Shown here piece by piece: positions 18,199-28,772 of a DNA stretch of 64,000 bases (the stretch's first letter is position 1; each line of letters opens with the position of its first letter). Position numbers and translations under genes: made by a program. The DNA is from Sphingobacterium sp. UBA4616 (lineage in GTDB: Bacteria; Bacteroidota; Bacteroidia; Sphingobacteriales; Sphingobacteriaceae). The notes beneath the pieces are model-generated. The model saw only the letters and a program-made list of their open reading frames with translations. It was not told the DNA's origin and made no database searches. Location of the stretch: contig DGIS01000005.1 of assembly GCA_002386525.1 (NCBI GenBank), forward strand, positions 62,001 to 126,000, read 5' to 3'.

Positions 18199-20547
18199 TT
18201 AATGAACATGGTTTAATACCTCAACCTCCTGAAATGTGAAACCTACGCGTATGGCTTTCAAACCGATCAGCCCCTGTAGGTCTTCCACCTCAAACTGTTC
18301 GATATCAGCCTCGAGCAGGCCTTTGTGCTGAAGCAGTTTTATATAGCCCAGGTATTCGGTTTCTTCGTGAATGGTGGAATAGACTATGACCAGTTTTCCT
18401 TTTTGGGTAATGCGCTCCGATTTTCCTTTAATCTTTGCTTTGTCGATGCGTTTCTTGGCAATTTCATACCGTACATTGTAGGAACCGTCTATATCAAACT
18501 GTTTTTCGTCCATCCGGAAACGGATGGAAATAGGTGTTGCAAAGACAAGCACTAGCGAGGTCACCTCCAGTTGATGCGGCAGTGAGGGCTGCAGCAACTT
18601 AAATTCGTGTTCCATTGCGCACATGACCTGCAGCTGCCATAAGCGTAAGTTGCGCAGGTAATACAGCTCAAAGTTGCGGTCGGGCGCAATGGATGCACCA
18701 ATATACATATTGTGTTCGATACCATCCGTTTTGTAGCGTTCGTAATAATGGGGGAAATATTCTTGGGCTTCGACCTGTTTTTCGTCCAACACGGCCACGA
18801 GCTTTTTATTGATGAGGGTGATGGAACTGTCATAATCGCGACGCGCCTCATAAAAACCACCGATTGCTAGGTTGATACGTTCAAAATAACGGTCGATTGC
18901 GTCGACAATGTTGGTATCTCGAGCGTTTTTTCGGAAGTTTTCCAGGATAGGATGGATGTCAGCATTAAAATACTCGAGCATCTGCTGTTCGGTATCGGTC
19001 AGCAGCGCATGCTGAAGTGCCGCCAGGTTTCTTTCCAGATCGAAAATCTTCTGCTCAAACAGGGGTAATTTTTGTGTCTGATTGATGGCCCTGAATAGGG
19101 CGATCAAATCACTGTTTTGGTTGGACAGGTCCTGCCGTATCGCCTGGTTGCGCGATTCGGATGACCCCTGTACGTCGATCTGTCCGTAAAGCGGATACAC
19201 ATGATCGAAGACAATCTCCTGCAGGGCATAGTCTTTCCCGAAAGCGCGGTCGTTCAGAAAGTGGACAGCTTCTTCCTGAAACCGCCATTTGACACTCGGG
19301 TGGATGGAGGTGTATTCCTTTTGGATCACTGCCTCGATCTGATTTTCTGTCTCGGAAAATGCTTTGGACACTTTATCTTTAATAAAAGGCAGAATAAAGT
19401 TGAGCTTGTTGGCATTGACAGAATTGAGTTCGCGTACCCGCGACGATGACATCTCCAGCAGACCCAAAACTTTGCCGCCTTCGATAAGGGGCACAAAAAT
19501 AAAGCTCTTGACCTGCTGCTGCTTCAGCTTATTGATAAAATAGGCCTGTTTCGGATCAGTGATGGGCATCTTGTCGATATCGGGCACGACAAGATATTCA
19601 TCTTTTGTCAGCAGGCTCTCGAGGGTGTCGCTGCAGAGCATCTCTTCACACTCGGTGATCGTGGAATCGTAGAGCAGATGGCTGTAAAGCTGTTTTTCGA
19701 CAATCCGTAAGTTGTATTCGTTTCGGACCTTTTCAAATGAGGTGAGACCGATGCGCAGATCGCTAATTTTGTAGATAGACCTAAAAATATTTTCAATTTC
19801 TGCCAGCTGGATTGCGCTTTTCTCGCGGAGTAGATTACTCTTGAAGCTCGATACCGCATTTTCAATGGTGGCATCAAAAAGGGTCATTATGGCAAAGCCT
19901 TTTAAGATCCAGCTCCGTTCGGGGAATTTGGATTTCCATAAGGCAATATCCGAAAAATTGTCGATCAATTCAACAATATCTTCTTCTGAAAGATGCACAG
20001 TGCGTTCAGTGGGGATAATATCCATAAAATCGGCATTGAACAATACGCGGTAATGATGGATAATATTATTTTTATCTGGAATATCCAAAAATTGGGGCGC
20101 ATCCATAGCATCTACCTTAAAGCCATAATACTGGCTGATGATGACGCAGCAATTGAGAATATAATAGGTGTCGGCAGAGATGTCGCGAAGACTGAATTCA
20201 TAGTGATCGCCAGCATCGCTTAAGATTTTTTCGAGTCTTGCGGTGTGATTGAACGTGTAGAGATGAAAGGGAATCGTAACGGCCTTGATCTCATTGTGTG
20301 TTAGTGAGCTCGGGAACAGGTCTGCCAGCAGCACCCTGATGATGGGCTCGTAGCGCAACAGATCGTCAGCTTTCTCCACACCTTCGATTAGTTGGGGATA
20401 TTTCTTGATTTCGTCCAGTAACGAGCGCGCGTAAGCGGCCTGAAAATCGATCGGCGATAAGGCGGCTTTTTCAAAGGCGGGTATAATCTTGTGAAAAGCG
20501 ATCAGGGTTTTGAACGGACTGGAATCAAAGGCGAAATTAAACTGCAT
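18199..20547 (-). CDS. Large GAF-domain protein of unknown function, 782 aa
   Basis: Cytoplasmic protein with no signal or membrane segment. The N-terminal ~210 residues are a helical region without a recognised family. A GAF-like domain follows (about 250-405; KQQQVKSFIFVPLIEGGKVLGLLEMSS is the diagnostic core). About 400-780 is a long helical and beta region with no recognised domain. There is no kinase, cyclase, EAL/GGDEF or HTH motif, so output is probably by protein contact. It is transcribed upstream of the GAF-PAS-PAS kinase on the same strand with a 121-bp gap, so the two could be co-expressed. Confidence 0.8.
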   Translation of the reverse strand: MQFNFAFDSSPFKTLIAFHKIIPAFEKAALSPIDFQAAYARSLLDEIKKYPQLIEGVEKADDLLRYEPIIRVLLADLFPSSLTHNEIKAVTIPFHLYTFNHTARLEKILSDAGDHYEFSLRDISADTYYILNCCVIISQYYGFKVDAMDAPQFLDIPDKNNIIHHYRVLFNADFMDIIPTERTVHLSEEDIVELIDNFSDIALWKSKFPERSWILKGFAIMTLFDATIENAVSSFKSNLLREKSAIQLAEIENIFRSIYKISDLRIGLTSFEKVRNEYNLRIVEKQLYSHLLYDSTITECEEMLCSDTLESLLTKDEYLVVPDIDKMPITDPKQAYFINKLKQQQVKSFIFVPLIEGGKVLGLLEMSSSRVRELNSVNANKLNFILPFIKDKVSKAFSETENQIEAVIQKEYTSIHPSVKWRFQEEAVHFLNDRAFGKDYALQEIVFDHVYPLYGQIDVQGSSESRNQAIRQDLSNQNSDLIALFRAINQTQKLPLFEQKIFDLERNLAALQHALLTDTEQQMLEYFNADIHPILENFRKNARDTNIVDAIDRYFERINLAIGGFYEARRDYDSSITLINKKLVAVLDEKQVEAQEYFPHYYERYKTDGIEHNMYIGASIAPDRNFELYYLRNLRLWQLQVMCAMEHEFKLLQPSLPHQLEVTSLVLVFATPISIRFRMDEKQFDIDGSYNVRYEIAKKRIDKAKIKGKSERITQKGKLVIVYSTIHEETEYLGYIKLLQHKGLLEADIEQFEVEDLQGLIGLKAIRVGFTFQEVEVLNHVH

Positions 20548-20911
20548 AATGGTTGTTCCCGACTAAATTAGATTATTGCTGGAAGATGTACAAAAATAAA
20601 AAATAATCGGCGATTGCAGAACGGATTTTAAATACATTTTTCCGTTTTTACGGAAGGATGTCATATCGGCTCCGTCCACTGCTGTCTAGCTATAGGTTAA
20701 TAATCGTAAAAGCACCAAACTGTATGGTCATGCGCTTGTTCTATACACAAAAGACGCAAGCAAGCGGAATCAGATCGCACAGAAGGAATAGGGGGTTGCT
20801 TAAAGCAGCGATTAACTTGAGCTCAGCGATTGGGAAACGCAGGCAGAGGTCAGAAGGCTGGCAACAGCAATAAGGATATGACAACGCATATAAAAATTAA
20901 AAACTAATACC
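20548..20911. other. 364-bp divergent intergenic region without a supported gene
   Basis: Separates the GAF-protein gene (minus) from a small plus-strand gene. A 71-codon frame at 20658-20873 is basic, low in structure and unsupported. No terminator and no clear promoter pair were identified. Confidence 0.45.
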
Positions 20912-21172
20912 ATGGAAGAGAGAACTACATTTACCGGGATTCCCGTGACCAACGACGAAGGAATAGAAAAGTATTTTGATTTTGAAGTAGGTCGGGAGGA
21001 AGGCCAAAACGAATATGCACGCATTACAATGGATGGATGCCAGCTCATCTTAGATGAACAACTGGCTTATCTCAGCGGTGATCTGCCGGAAGAATGGCAC
21101 AGGCCAGCGATCGATAAACTACTCTTTTTATTGTCGGTAGACCGTAATAGTGATGATAGCGCACAGGCGTAA
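20912..21172 (+). CDS. Small acidic hypothetical protein, 86 aa
   Basis: Not recognised. The 86 residues are strongly acidic and soluble, without Cys pairs or a signal peptide (one Cys, in DGCQLILDEQ). A beta-strand-rich start (TTFTGIPVTNDEG) is followed by helices (PAIDKLLFLLSV). It starts at a plain ATG after an A-rich leader. It stands alone before the tRNA cluster on the other strand. Function unknown. Confidence 0.65.
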   Translation: MEERTTFTGIPVTNDEGIEKYFDFEVGREEGQNEYARITMDGCQLILDEQLAYLSGDLPEEWHRPAIDKLLFLLSVDRNSDDSAQA

Positions 21173-21293
21173 TAGGTGAAAATAAGGTCGTATACAGCGA
21201 ATCGTCTCAATAGGCTACTGGATCGAAGGGACAATGGGTAGGCTTGACGTGTTGGATGGTGCGGAGAAACAGTCTATGGAGTATAAACAAAAA

Positions 21294-21321
21294 AAGCTCA
21301 TCGTATGATGAGCTTTTTTTG
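21294..21321 (-). terminator. Terminator of the tRNA cluster
   Basis: Perfect 9-bp stem (aagctcatc/gatgagctt) with a 4-nt loop, flanked by A- and T-runs on both sides, so it can work in both directions. It lies directly after the 3' end of tRNA-Leu on the minus strand. Confidence 0.85.
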
Positions 21322-21406
21322 TACCTAGGGCGGGAATCGAACCCGCACTCCCTTAACGGGAACAGGATTTTAAGTCCTGCGTGTCTACCAGTTCCACCAC
21401 CTAGGC
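21322..21406 (-). tRNA. tRNA-Leu (UAA)
   Basis: 85-nt class II tRNA with a 7-bp acceptor stem (one G-U pair), an anticodon stem cagga/tcctg with loop CTTAAAA giving anticodon TAA, a variable-arm hairpin, and a T-arm with GGTTCGATTCC. The CCA end is not encoded. It is the third and last gene of a three-tRNA unit. Confidence 0.96.
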
Positions 21407-21411
21407 AGGTG

Positions 21412-21484
21412 AGCGAAAAACGAGATTCGAACTCGCGACCCCAACCTTGGCAAGGTTGTGCTCTACCAGCTGAGCTATTTTCGC
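21412..21484 (-). tRNA. tRNA-Gly (GCC)
   Basis: 73-nt tRNA: acceptor stem gcgaaaa/ttttcgc, anticodon stem caacc/ggttg with loop TTGCCAA giving anticodon GCC, and T-loop TTCGAAT. It is separated from tRNA-Leu by 5 nt, so the tRNAs are co-transcribed. Confidence 0.96.
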
Positions 21485-21537
21485 ATTGGAATTATTATTC
21501 TTTCAATCGGTCAGAACCTTGCGTTCTTCCTTTTCGG

Positions 21538-21610
21538 TGGTGCCAGCTGGATTCGAACCAGCGACACAAGGATTTTCAGTCCTTTGCTCTACCAACTGAG
21601 CTATGGCACC
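21538..21610 (-). tRNA. tRNA-Phe (GAA)
   Basis: 73-nt tRNA: acceptor stem ggtgcca/tggcacc, discriminator A, anticodon stem aagga/tcctt with loop CTGAAAA giving anticodon GAA, and T-loop TTCGAAT. It is the first gene of the Phe-Gly-Leu cluster on the minus strand. Confidence 0.96.
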
Positions 21611-21726
21611 TTTTCAACGTGAGCTGTTTGCCTTATTGATGATGCAAATATAGACGGATTATTTGAATTACGAAAGCGAAAAGCGCTTTTTTTTACGTTT
21701 AAACGCCAACCTGCTGATTTTTAAGT

Positions 21727-21763
21727 AAAAAAAAATAAGGGGCTATCCGTATGGAATAGCCCC
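21727..21763 (-). terminator. Terminator of the pfkA-gapA operon
   Basis: On the minus strand a stem ggggctat/atagcccc, extended by two G-C pairs past a 1-nt bulge, has a 4-nt loop and is followed by a T-run (plus-strand A-run at 21727-21735). It lies 24 bp after the gapA stop codon. Confidence 0.88.
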
Positions 21764-21787
21764 TGTATAGTTTGTTGATGCTGTTGA

Positions 21788-23642
<1,855 letters not shown>

Positions 23643-23659
23643 GTCTGTTCAATTTATGA

Positions 23660-24646
23660 TTATAAAATCTCAGCCATTTCCAATAAATCAGGGCTAAGTT
23701 TGATTTCCTTATTGCTGATTGCTTCTTCAATTGGAGTTGTTTGGATTTCATTGCCACGCAGACCTACAGTTATTCGTGTATTTCCTGCCAATAATTCATT
23801 GACAGCAGCAAAGCCCAATCGACTAGCAAGCACGCGGTCGAAACTCGTCGGAGAACCACCACGTTGCAAATGCCCTAATATACTAACTTTCGTGTCGTAA
23901 TGATCAAACTTTTCTTTTACTTTTTTCGCTACATAATATGCTCCACCGTTTTGGTCGCCCTCAGCAACAATAACAATAGAAGATGATTTCTTCTTTATAG
24001 CCCCATCTTCCAGGTGGCGGATCAAATCGTCAATAGCCGTTTCTTTTTCAGGAAGTAAAATAGCTTCGGCTCCGCCTGCAATACCGGCATTTAAAGCGAT
24101 ACAGCCTGAGTCTCTACCCATTACTTCCACAAAGAAAAGACGCTCATGCGAAGCTGCCGTATCTCTGATTTTATCAATTGCTTCAATAACGGTATTATTG
24201 GCCGTATCGTACCCAATGGTATAATCTGAACCATACAAATCGTTGTCTATCGTTCCCGGTATTCCTACTACGGGAATGTCGAATTCTTTGGAAAAAAAGT
24301 TTGCACCGGTAAAGGATCCATCACCGCCGATTACCACCAAAGCGTCAACACCGGCAGCTTTTAGATTATCGTAGCCTTTTTGACGGCCTTCTGGTGTTTT
24401 GAACTCCATGCAACGCGCCGTTTTCAATATTGTACCGCCACGTTGGATGATATTACTGACCGAACGTGTATCCATTTCTATAAAATTGGCATCGATCAGG
24501 CCTTGATAACCTTGGTAAATACCAGTAACTTCTAATCCCTTATGTAATGCTGTACGAACTACAGCACGTATACAGGCATTCATGCCAGGAGCATCACCTC
24601 CGGATGTTAAAACGCCTATTTTTTTAATTTCTTTTATCACACGCAA
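23660..24646 (-). CDS. pfkA: ATP-dependent 6-phosphofructokinase
   Basis: Phosphorylates fructose 6-phosphate in glycolysis. The ~328 residues are typical of bacterial PfkA. Motifs: GVLTSGGDAPGMNACIRAVV (phosphate loop), GGDGSFTGA with Gly where PPi-dependent enzymes have Asp, the active site GTIDND, and MGRDSG. The longest frame starts at a TTG (24646); a GTG at 24640 is equally possible and there is no nearby ATG upstream of the conserved KKIGVLTSGG. First gene of the pfkA / kinase-like / gapA operon and divergent from a NUDIX-type regulator. Confidence 0.95.
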   Translation of the reverse strand: MRVIKEIKKIGVLTSGGDAPGMNACIRAVVRTALHKGLEVTGIYQGYQGLIDANFIEMDTRSVSNIIQRGGTILKTARCMEFKTPEGRQKGYDNLKAAGVDALVVIGGDGSFTGANFFSKEFDIPVVGIPGTIDNDLYGSDYTIGYDTANNTVIEAIDKIRDTAASHERLFFVEVMGRDSGCIALNAGIAGGAEAILLPEKETAIDDLIRHLEDGAIKKKSSSIVIVAEGDQNGGAYYVAKKVKEKFDHYDTKVSILGHLQRGGSPTSFDRVLASRLGFAAVNELLAGNTRITVGLRGNEIQTTPIEEAISNKEIKLSPDLLEMAEIL

Positions 24647-24678
24647 TATTTTAGGTGATACGAATATAAGATTTTTAT

Positions 24679-24695
24679 AGTGTATATTCTACACT
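24679..24695. promoter_or_regulatory. Inverted repeat AGTGTA-N5-TACACT upstream of pfkA (candidate operator)
   Basis: A perfect 6-bp inverted repeat with a 5-nt spacer lies 33-49 bp before the pfkA start, inside the 176-bp region divergent from the NUDIX-winged-helix regulator. Position and symmetry suit a dimeric repressor site. That this regulator binds it is inference. Confidence 0.45.
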
Positions 24696-24822
24696 TTGAA
24701 TAAATTTTTCAATATTTTTTTGCGCATCACGTTTAGGAAGCGTATAATTGTTACAGATAACCCGATGATTAGTAACCGCTAAATTTAGCTCAGTATATTG
24801 CACATAAATAGATTTAGAAGTT

Positions 24823-25494
24823 TTGTATAGTAATTTTACCGTAGACTGTGTCATATTAGGCTTTCACGAAGGAGAATTAAAAGTTCTTCTGGCCGAAAGA
24901 AATGAATATCCTTTTAAGGATTGGTGGGCATTGCCAGGCTTTTTCGTGGATAACGATGAAGAGATGGAAGATGCCGTAAAGCGGATTTTGTATGAAAATA
25001 CAGGTTTGAAAGACGTCTTTATGGATCAGCTCCATTCCTTTGCCGGTTTAAAAAGGCATCCAAAGGGACGAATTTTAACCGTGGCTTATTATGCTCTCAT
25101 TCAATTGGACAGTACCAAACTGAAAACGAAGCCTGTTACAAATTACATGAAACAGGCCAAATGGTTTCCTGTTCGTAATGTACCCGAACTGGCCTTTGAC
25201 CACAAGCAGATTTTGGATCTCTGTCTGGAAAGATTGCAGCGTCGCCTCGCTTATAAGCCTATCGCTTTTGAATTGCTTCCCGAAAAATTTACCCTTACCC
25301 AATTACAGCTGGTCTATGAGGGAATATTGAATAAACAACTCGATAAACGCAATTTTAGAAAGAAAATGCAAAACTATGGGTTTCTAAAAGAACTCGATGA
25401 GGTACAGACCGGTGTGGCGTATCGCGCAGCAAGACTCTATAAATTGGACAAAAGGAAGTTTCTAAAACATTTTCAGAACACGGTCGCATTCTGA
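24823..25494 (+). CDS. NUDIX-winged-helix transcriptional regulator (NrtR-like)
   Basis: 223-residue protein with an N-terminal NUDIX domain (about 5-140) and a C-terminal winged helix (about 150-215; PEKFTLTQLQLVYEGILNKQ is the conserved start). This is the NrtR architecture; family members repress NAD or sugar genes in response to ADP-ribose-type or sugar ligands. The catalytic NUDIX helix REUxEE is degenerate here: Arg54-Ile55-Leu56-Tyr57-Glu58-Asn59, so hydrolysis is unlikely. The only in-frame start before the domain is a TTG, with an upstream stop 18 bp away, so a TTG start is likely. Divergent from pfkA. Confidence 0.88.
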   Translation: MYSNFTVDCVILGFHEGELKVLLAERNEYPFKDWWALPGFFVDNDEEMEDAVKRILYENTGLKDVFMDQLHSFAGLKRHPKGRILTVAYYALIQLDSTKLKTKPVTNYMKQAKWFPVRNVPELAFDHKQILDLCLERLQRRLAYKPIAFELLPEKFTLTQLQLVYEGILNKQLDKRNFRKKMQNYGFLKELDEVQTGVAYRAARLYKLDKRKFLKHFQNTVAF

Positions 25495-25513
25495 TTGTGT
25501 GATTTATCCTAAT

Positions 25514-25545
25514 AAAGGCAAACTTATAAAGTTTGCCTTTTTTGT
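25514..25545 (+). terminator. Terminator of the NUDIX regulator gene
   Basis: Perfect 10-bp stem (aaaggcaaac/gtttgccttt) with a 7-nt loop, followed by ttttgtt. Confidence 0.85.
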
Positions 25546-25586
25546 TGTCAGCTCAATATCAAAATTATTACAATTTCAAAATTTAT

Positions 25587-25617
25587 TTTGTACGGCATGT
25601 TACTTTTTATATTTTTG
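25587..25617 (+). promoter_or_regulatory. Promoter of the TetR-RND efflux operon
   Basis: TTTG (25587-25590), then exactly 19 nt, then TATTTTTG (25610-25617), a full match to the Bacteroidota consensus TTTG-N19-TAnnTTTG. It lies 47 bp before the TetR start codon. Confidence 0.75.
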
Positions 25618-25664
25618 AACAATTTCTGATAAAAGTCAGAAAGTTGAAAGGAGTTTTTTGAAGA

Positions 25665-26264
25665 ATGGAAGATAGAAAAGATCAAATCATCGAGGCGGCG
25701 ATACGGCGCTTTATGCATTACGGTTTTAGTAAGACTACGATGAATGAAATTGCGGAGGATATAAAAATTACTAAAGCGAATTTGTATTACTATTATTCAG
25801 AGAAGAATGCACTGATACGCGATGTGATTGTGCGTTTAACAGATGAATATAGGGAAGAGGAGGAAAAGGTGGCCGATGCACATGAAGGTACTACGTACGA
25901 ACTGATCATCAAGATTTTGGAGCTGCGTGATGCATTTGTACGGAAATACTATATGTTGCACATGAACGAAAATCTGGAATGGATAAAGGGGCTTTCTATG
26001 CAGGATTTTTTTCAGTGCCTGCATGACCGCGATGTAAAAGCGTTATTTGAGATTTTGCAGGTAGGTGCCGAAAAGGGGGAAATCGACGGTGAGGAACTCT
26101 ATAAGACCGCTGAAATCTATGTGGAATTGATGAAGAGTCTCTCGCTGATGTGCAATATTTCGGATATCATTTCGGGCATACCAAACCAGGACCGTTTTGA
26201 TGAAGTATTACAAAAGCAAAAGTTGGCTACCAAGCTTTTTTTTAATGGTATAGGTAAAAAGTAG
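25665..26264 (+). CDS. TetR/AcrR family transcriptional regulator
   Basis: 199-residue repressor. The N-terminal HTH is textbook (RFMHYGFSKTTMNEIAEDIK, then ITKANLYYYYSEKNAL), and the rest is an all-helical ligand domain. It is the first gene of an operon with TolC (28 bp), adaptor (14 bp) and RND permease genes, so it probably autoregulates the pump in response to an exported compound. AAAGGAG at 25647-25653 could assist translation. Confidence 0.93.
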   Translation: MEDRKDQIIEAAIRRFMHYGFSKTTMNEIAEDIKITKANLYYYYSEKNALIRDVIVRLTDEYREEEEKVADAHEGTTYELIIKILELRDAFVRKYYMLHMNENLEWIKGLSMQDFFQCLHDRDVKALFEILQVGAEKGEIDGEELYKTAEIYVELMKSLSLMCNISDIISGIPNQDRFDEVLQKQKLATKLFFNGIGKK

Positions 26265-26292
26265 ATATAAAATTAGGATAAACAAATTAGGA

Positions 26293-27636
26293 ATGAAAAC
26301 AATCAGAATACTAGCCAGCCTTTTATTAGGTACGATGGTTTTCCAAAGTCATGCACAACAACAGTTAACCTTAAGTGACGCCATTAAATTTGCGTTGCAA
26401 AATAAGGCTGATGCAAAAAAGGCAGGTCTTGATATTGCAAATGCTGAGCACAAAATTGCGGAAGTTAAATCGGGAGCATTGCCGCAGGTGAATTTTAACG
26501 GTGGAATTACCTACAATCCAATGATCCAAAAAGTTGCTTTACCGGGGGAAATTGTCGGTCAGCCGGGAACAACTGTGATGGCCGCTTTTGGACAAAAATG
26601 GCAATCTACCAATACCATCAGTTTAAACCAACAGCTGTTTAACCAGACGGTATTTACGGGACTGAAAGCTGCAAAAACGACTCGCGAATTTTATGTGATC
26701 AATAAGACCTTGACGGATGAGCAACTGATCGAGAAAGTGGCTAATAGTTATTATGATGTTTACCAGTCCAAACTGCAGTTAAAAACCGTGGACAATAACC
26801 TGGAAAGTACCACCAAAACACGGGATGTTATTGAAGGGTTGGTTAAAAACGGATTGGCGAAAAAAATTGACCTGGATCGTACCAATGTTGCCGTGACAAA
26901 CCTGAAAGCTTCTAGGCAACAACTTATTAATGCGGTGGAACTGAAAGAAAATGCATTGAAATTTGTTATCGGCATGTCCATGTCCGAGCAGATTACCATG
27001 CCGACTTCAACATTTGAAAACGTAGCACTGGATGCGATATATGATCCGCTCGATGTGTCGAATAGGACAGAAATTCAGGTGCTTTCAAAACAGAATGAAT
27101 TGCTTGAACTGAATAAAAAGGCAGAAATCTCCAAATATTATCCGACGCTGTCGTTGACCGCTAACTACGGAAGACAGGGACTGGGGCCTGTATTCCCGAT
27201 ATTTTCTAAGGCCCAGGGGGTAAATTGGTCTGGCTTTTCTGGTATCGGACTGAACCTTACCGTTCCTATTTTCAATGGTTTCCTCACACGGTCGAAAGTT
27301 CGTCAGGCGCAGATTGATATTGATAAATTGCAGATCGATATTGCCGATACGAAGCTAGCATTGAATATGGCTGCTGAGAATTCGCGGGTTCAGATCAAAA
27401 ACTCGTTATTGACTATCGAGTCGAACCGTAAAAATGTGGATCTGGCAAAATCAGTATTGGATGATACCAACAACAATTATAAAAATGGCCTAGCGACATT
27501 GACTGATCTGCTGGATGCTGAAAATGCGTATGCAGATGCGCAAAATAATTTAAATACTTCTTTGCTGGATTATAAAATCGCTGAGGTTCAGCTGATCAAA
27601 GCGAATGGAAAACTTAAATCATTGATTAACGAATAA
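26293..27636 (+). CDS. TolC family outer-membrane efflux protein
   Basis: 447-residue outer-membrane channel. Signal peptide (MKTIRILASLLLGTMVFQSHAQ), then two repeats of the OEP fold, rich in long helices (for example TLSDAIKFALQNKADAKKAG and the NYKNGLATLTDLLDAENAYA signature near the C-terminus). Trimers form the exit duct of the tripartite pump. Second gene of the TetR-TolC-adaptor-RND operon. Confidence 0.94.
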   Translation: MKTIRILASLLLGTMVFQSHAQQQLTLSDAIKFALQNKADAKKAGLDIANAEHKIAEVKSGALPQVNFNGGITYNPMIQKVALPGEIVGQPGTTVMAAFGQKWQSTNTISLNQQLFNQTVFTGLKAAKTTREFYVINKTLTDEQLIEKVANSYYDVYQSKLQLKTVDNNLESTTKTRDVIEGLVKNGLAKKIDLDRTNVAVTNLKASRQQLINAVELKENALKFVIGMSMSEQITMPTSTFENVALDAIYDPLDVSNRTEIQVLSKQNELLELNKKAEISKYYPTLSLTANYGRQGLGPVFPIFSKAQGVNWSGFSGIGLNLTVPIFNGFLTRSKVRQAQIDIDKLQIDIADTKLALNMAAENSRVQIKNSLLTIESNRKNVDLAKSVLDDTNNNYKNGLATLTDLLDAENAYADAQNNLNTSLLDYKIAEVQLIKANGKLKSLINE

Positions 27637-27650
27637 TTGACTAATACAAT

Positions 27651-28706
27651 ATGAAACGCGGAATTATTACCCTACTTATTATTGCTGCTGGTTTAGCAGG
27701 AATATTTTTTGTGTTAAATAAGAATAAAAAGAAAAATGAGGCCGAAACAGCGGAGGTTGCCAAGAAAAATGCAGCAATCGCCGTACGTATCGATACAGCG
27801 AAAGTGTCGTCCATGGATTTACGCTATACCGCAAATGGCACTTTCTCACCAAAACAGGAAGTGACCGTGTCGGCCCAAACTGCCGGCAGAGTAGTCAGAG
27901 TATTGGTGGATGAAGGTTCCCGGGTGAGCGCCGGACAGACTTTGGCGATCATTGAAGGCGATAAACTGAATGTAAACGTAGCCAATGCGCAAGCCGCATT
28001 TACCAATGCGCAGGCTGATCTGCAACGCTTTGAAAGTGCTTACTCTACCGGAGGTGTAACCAAACAGCAGTTGGATCAGGTGAAATTGCAGTTCGAAAAT
28101 GCCAAGAATAATTTAAAAGCATCTAAATTGAATGCAGGCGACGTGACTATCAAAACGTCAGTATCGGGAATCGTCAATGCGCGTAAGATTGAACCGGGTA
28201 CCTACCTGAATATTGGCGCTCCAGCCTTTGATATTGTCAATGTAGCCACCTTGAAATTGCGCGTTAACGTCGATGAAAAGAACGTCGCAACGTTAAAGAT
28301 CGGTCAGTCTGTAGACGTGAGTGCAAGTGTGTATGCAGATCAGCGCTTTACAGGAAAGATAACGTTTATTGCCCCCAAATCGGACGGTAGCTTAAATTTT
28401 CCAGTAGAGATAGAGGTCAACAATGCATCAAACAAATTGCGTGCAGGTATGTACGGTACAGCAATCTTTGGTGAGGGTGTTGCCACCAATACCTTGATCG
28501 TGCCGCGCAATGCTTTTGTAGGTAGTGTGAGTGACAATAAGATTTTTGTGCTCAAAAATGGTAAAGCAATTGAAACAACGGTCAAATCGGGTAGAAACTT
28601 TGGTGATTACATCGAGATTTTAGGTGGTTTGCAAGATGGTGATCAGGTGATTGTATCGGGTCAGATCAATTTATTTGACCAAAGCCCTGTAGAAATTATT
28701 AAATAG
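27651..28706 (+). CDS. RND efflux periplasmic adaptor (HlyD/MFP family)
   Basis: 351-residue adaptor with an N-terminal membrane anchor (ITLLIIAAGLAGIFFVL) and no lipobox Cys. Split lipoyl domain: VDEGSRVSAGQTLAIIEGDK and TSVSGIVNARKIEPGTYLN, flanking a short helical hairpin (about residues 105-160). Beta-barrel and membrane-proximal domains follow. It links the RND permease to TolC. Confidence 0.94.
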   Translation: MKRGIITLLIIAAGLAGIFFVLNKNKKKNEAETAEVAKKNAAIAVRIDTAKVSSMDLRYTANGTFSPKQEVTVSAQTAGRVVRVLVDEGSRVSAGQTLAIIEGDKLNVNVANAQAAFTNAQADLQRFESAYSTGGVTKQQLDQVKLQFENAKNNLKASKLNAGDVTIKTSVSGIVNARKIEPGTYLNIGAPAFDIVNVATLKLRVNVDEKNVATLKIGQSVDVSASVYADQRFTGKITFIAPKSDGSLNFPVEIEVNNASNKLRAGMYGTAIFGEGVATNTLIVPRNAFVGSVSDNKIFVLKNGKAIETTVKSGRNFGDYIEILGGLQDGDQVIVSGQINLFDQSPVEIIK

Positions 28707-28772
28707 AGAATACTGTAATCAATAGCTGATGAAACGCTGTCTTTGCACGGCTATTTAAAATAAAATATTCTA

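Noticed and set aside
20658..20873. 71-codon plus-strand frame
   Set aside because: Basic, low-complexity sequence without a motif or a ribosome binding site.
23660..24646. PPi-dependent phosphofructokinase
   Set aside because: The motif is GGDGS with Gly, which is the ATP-dependent form.
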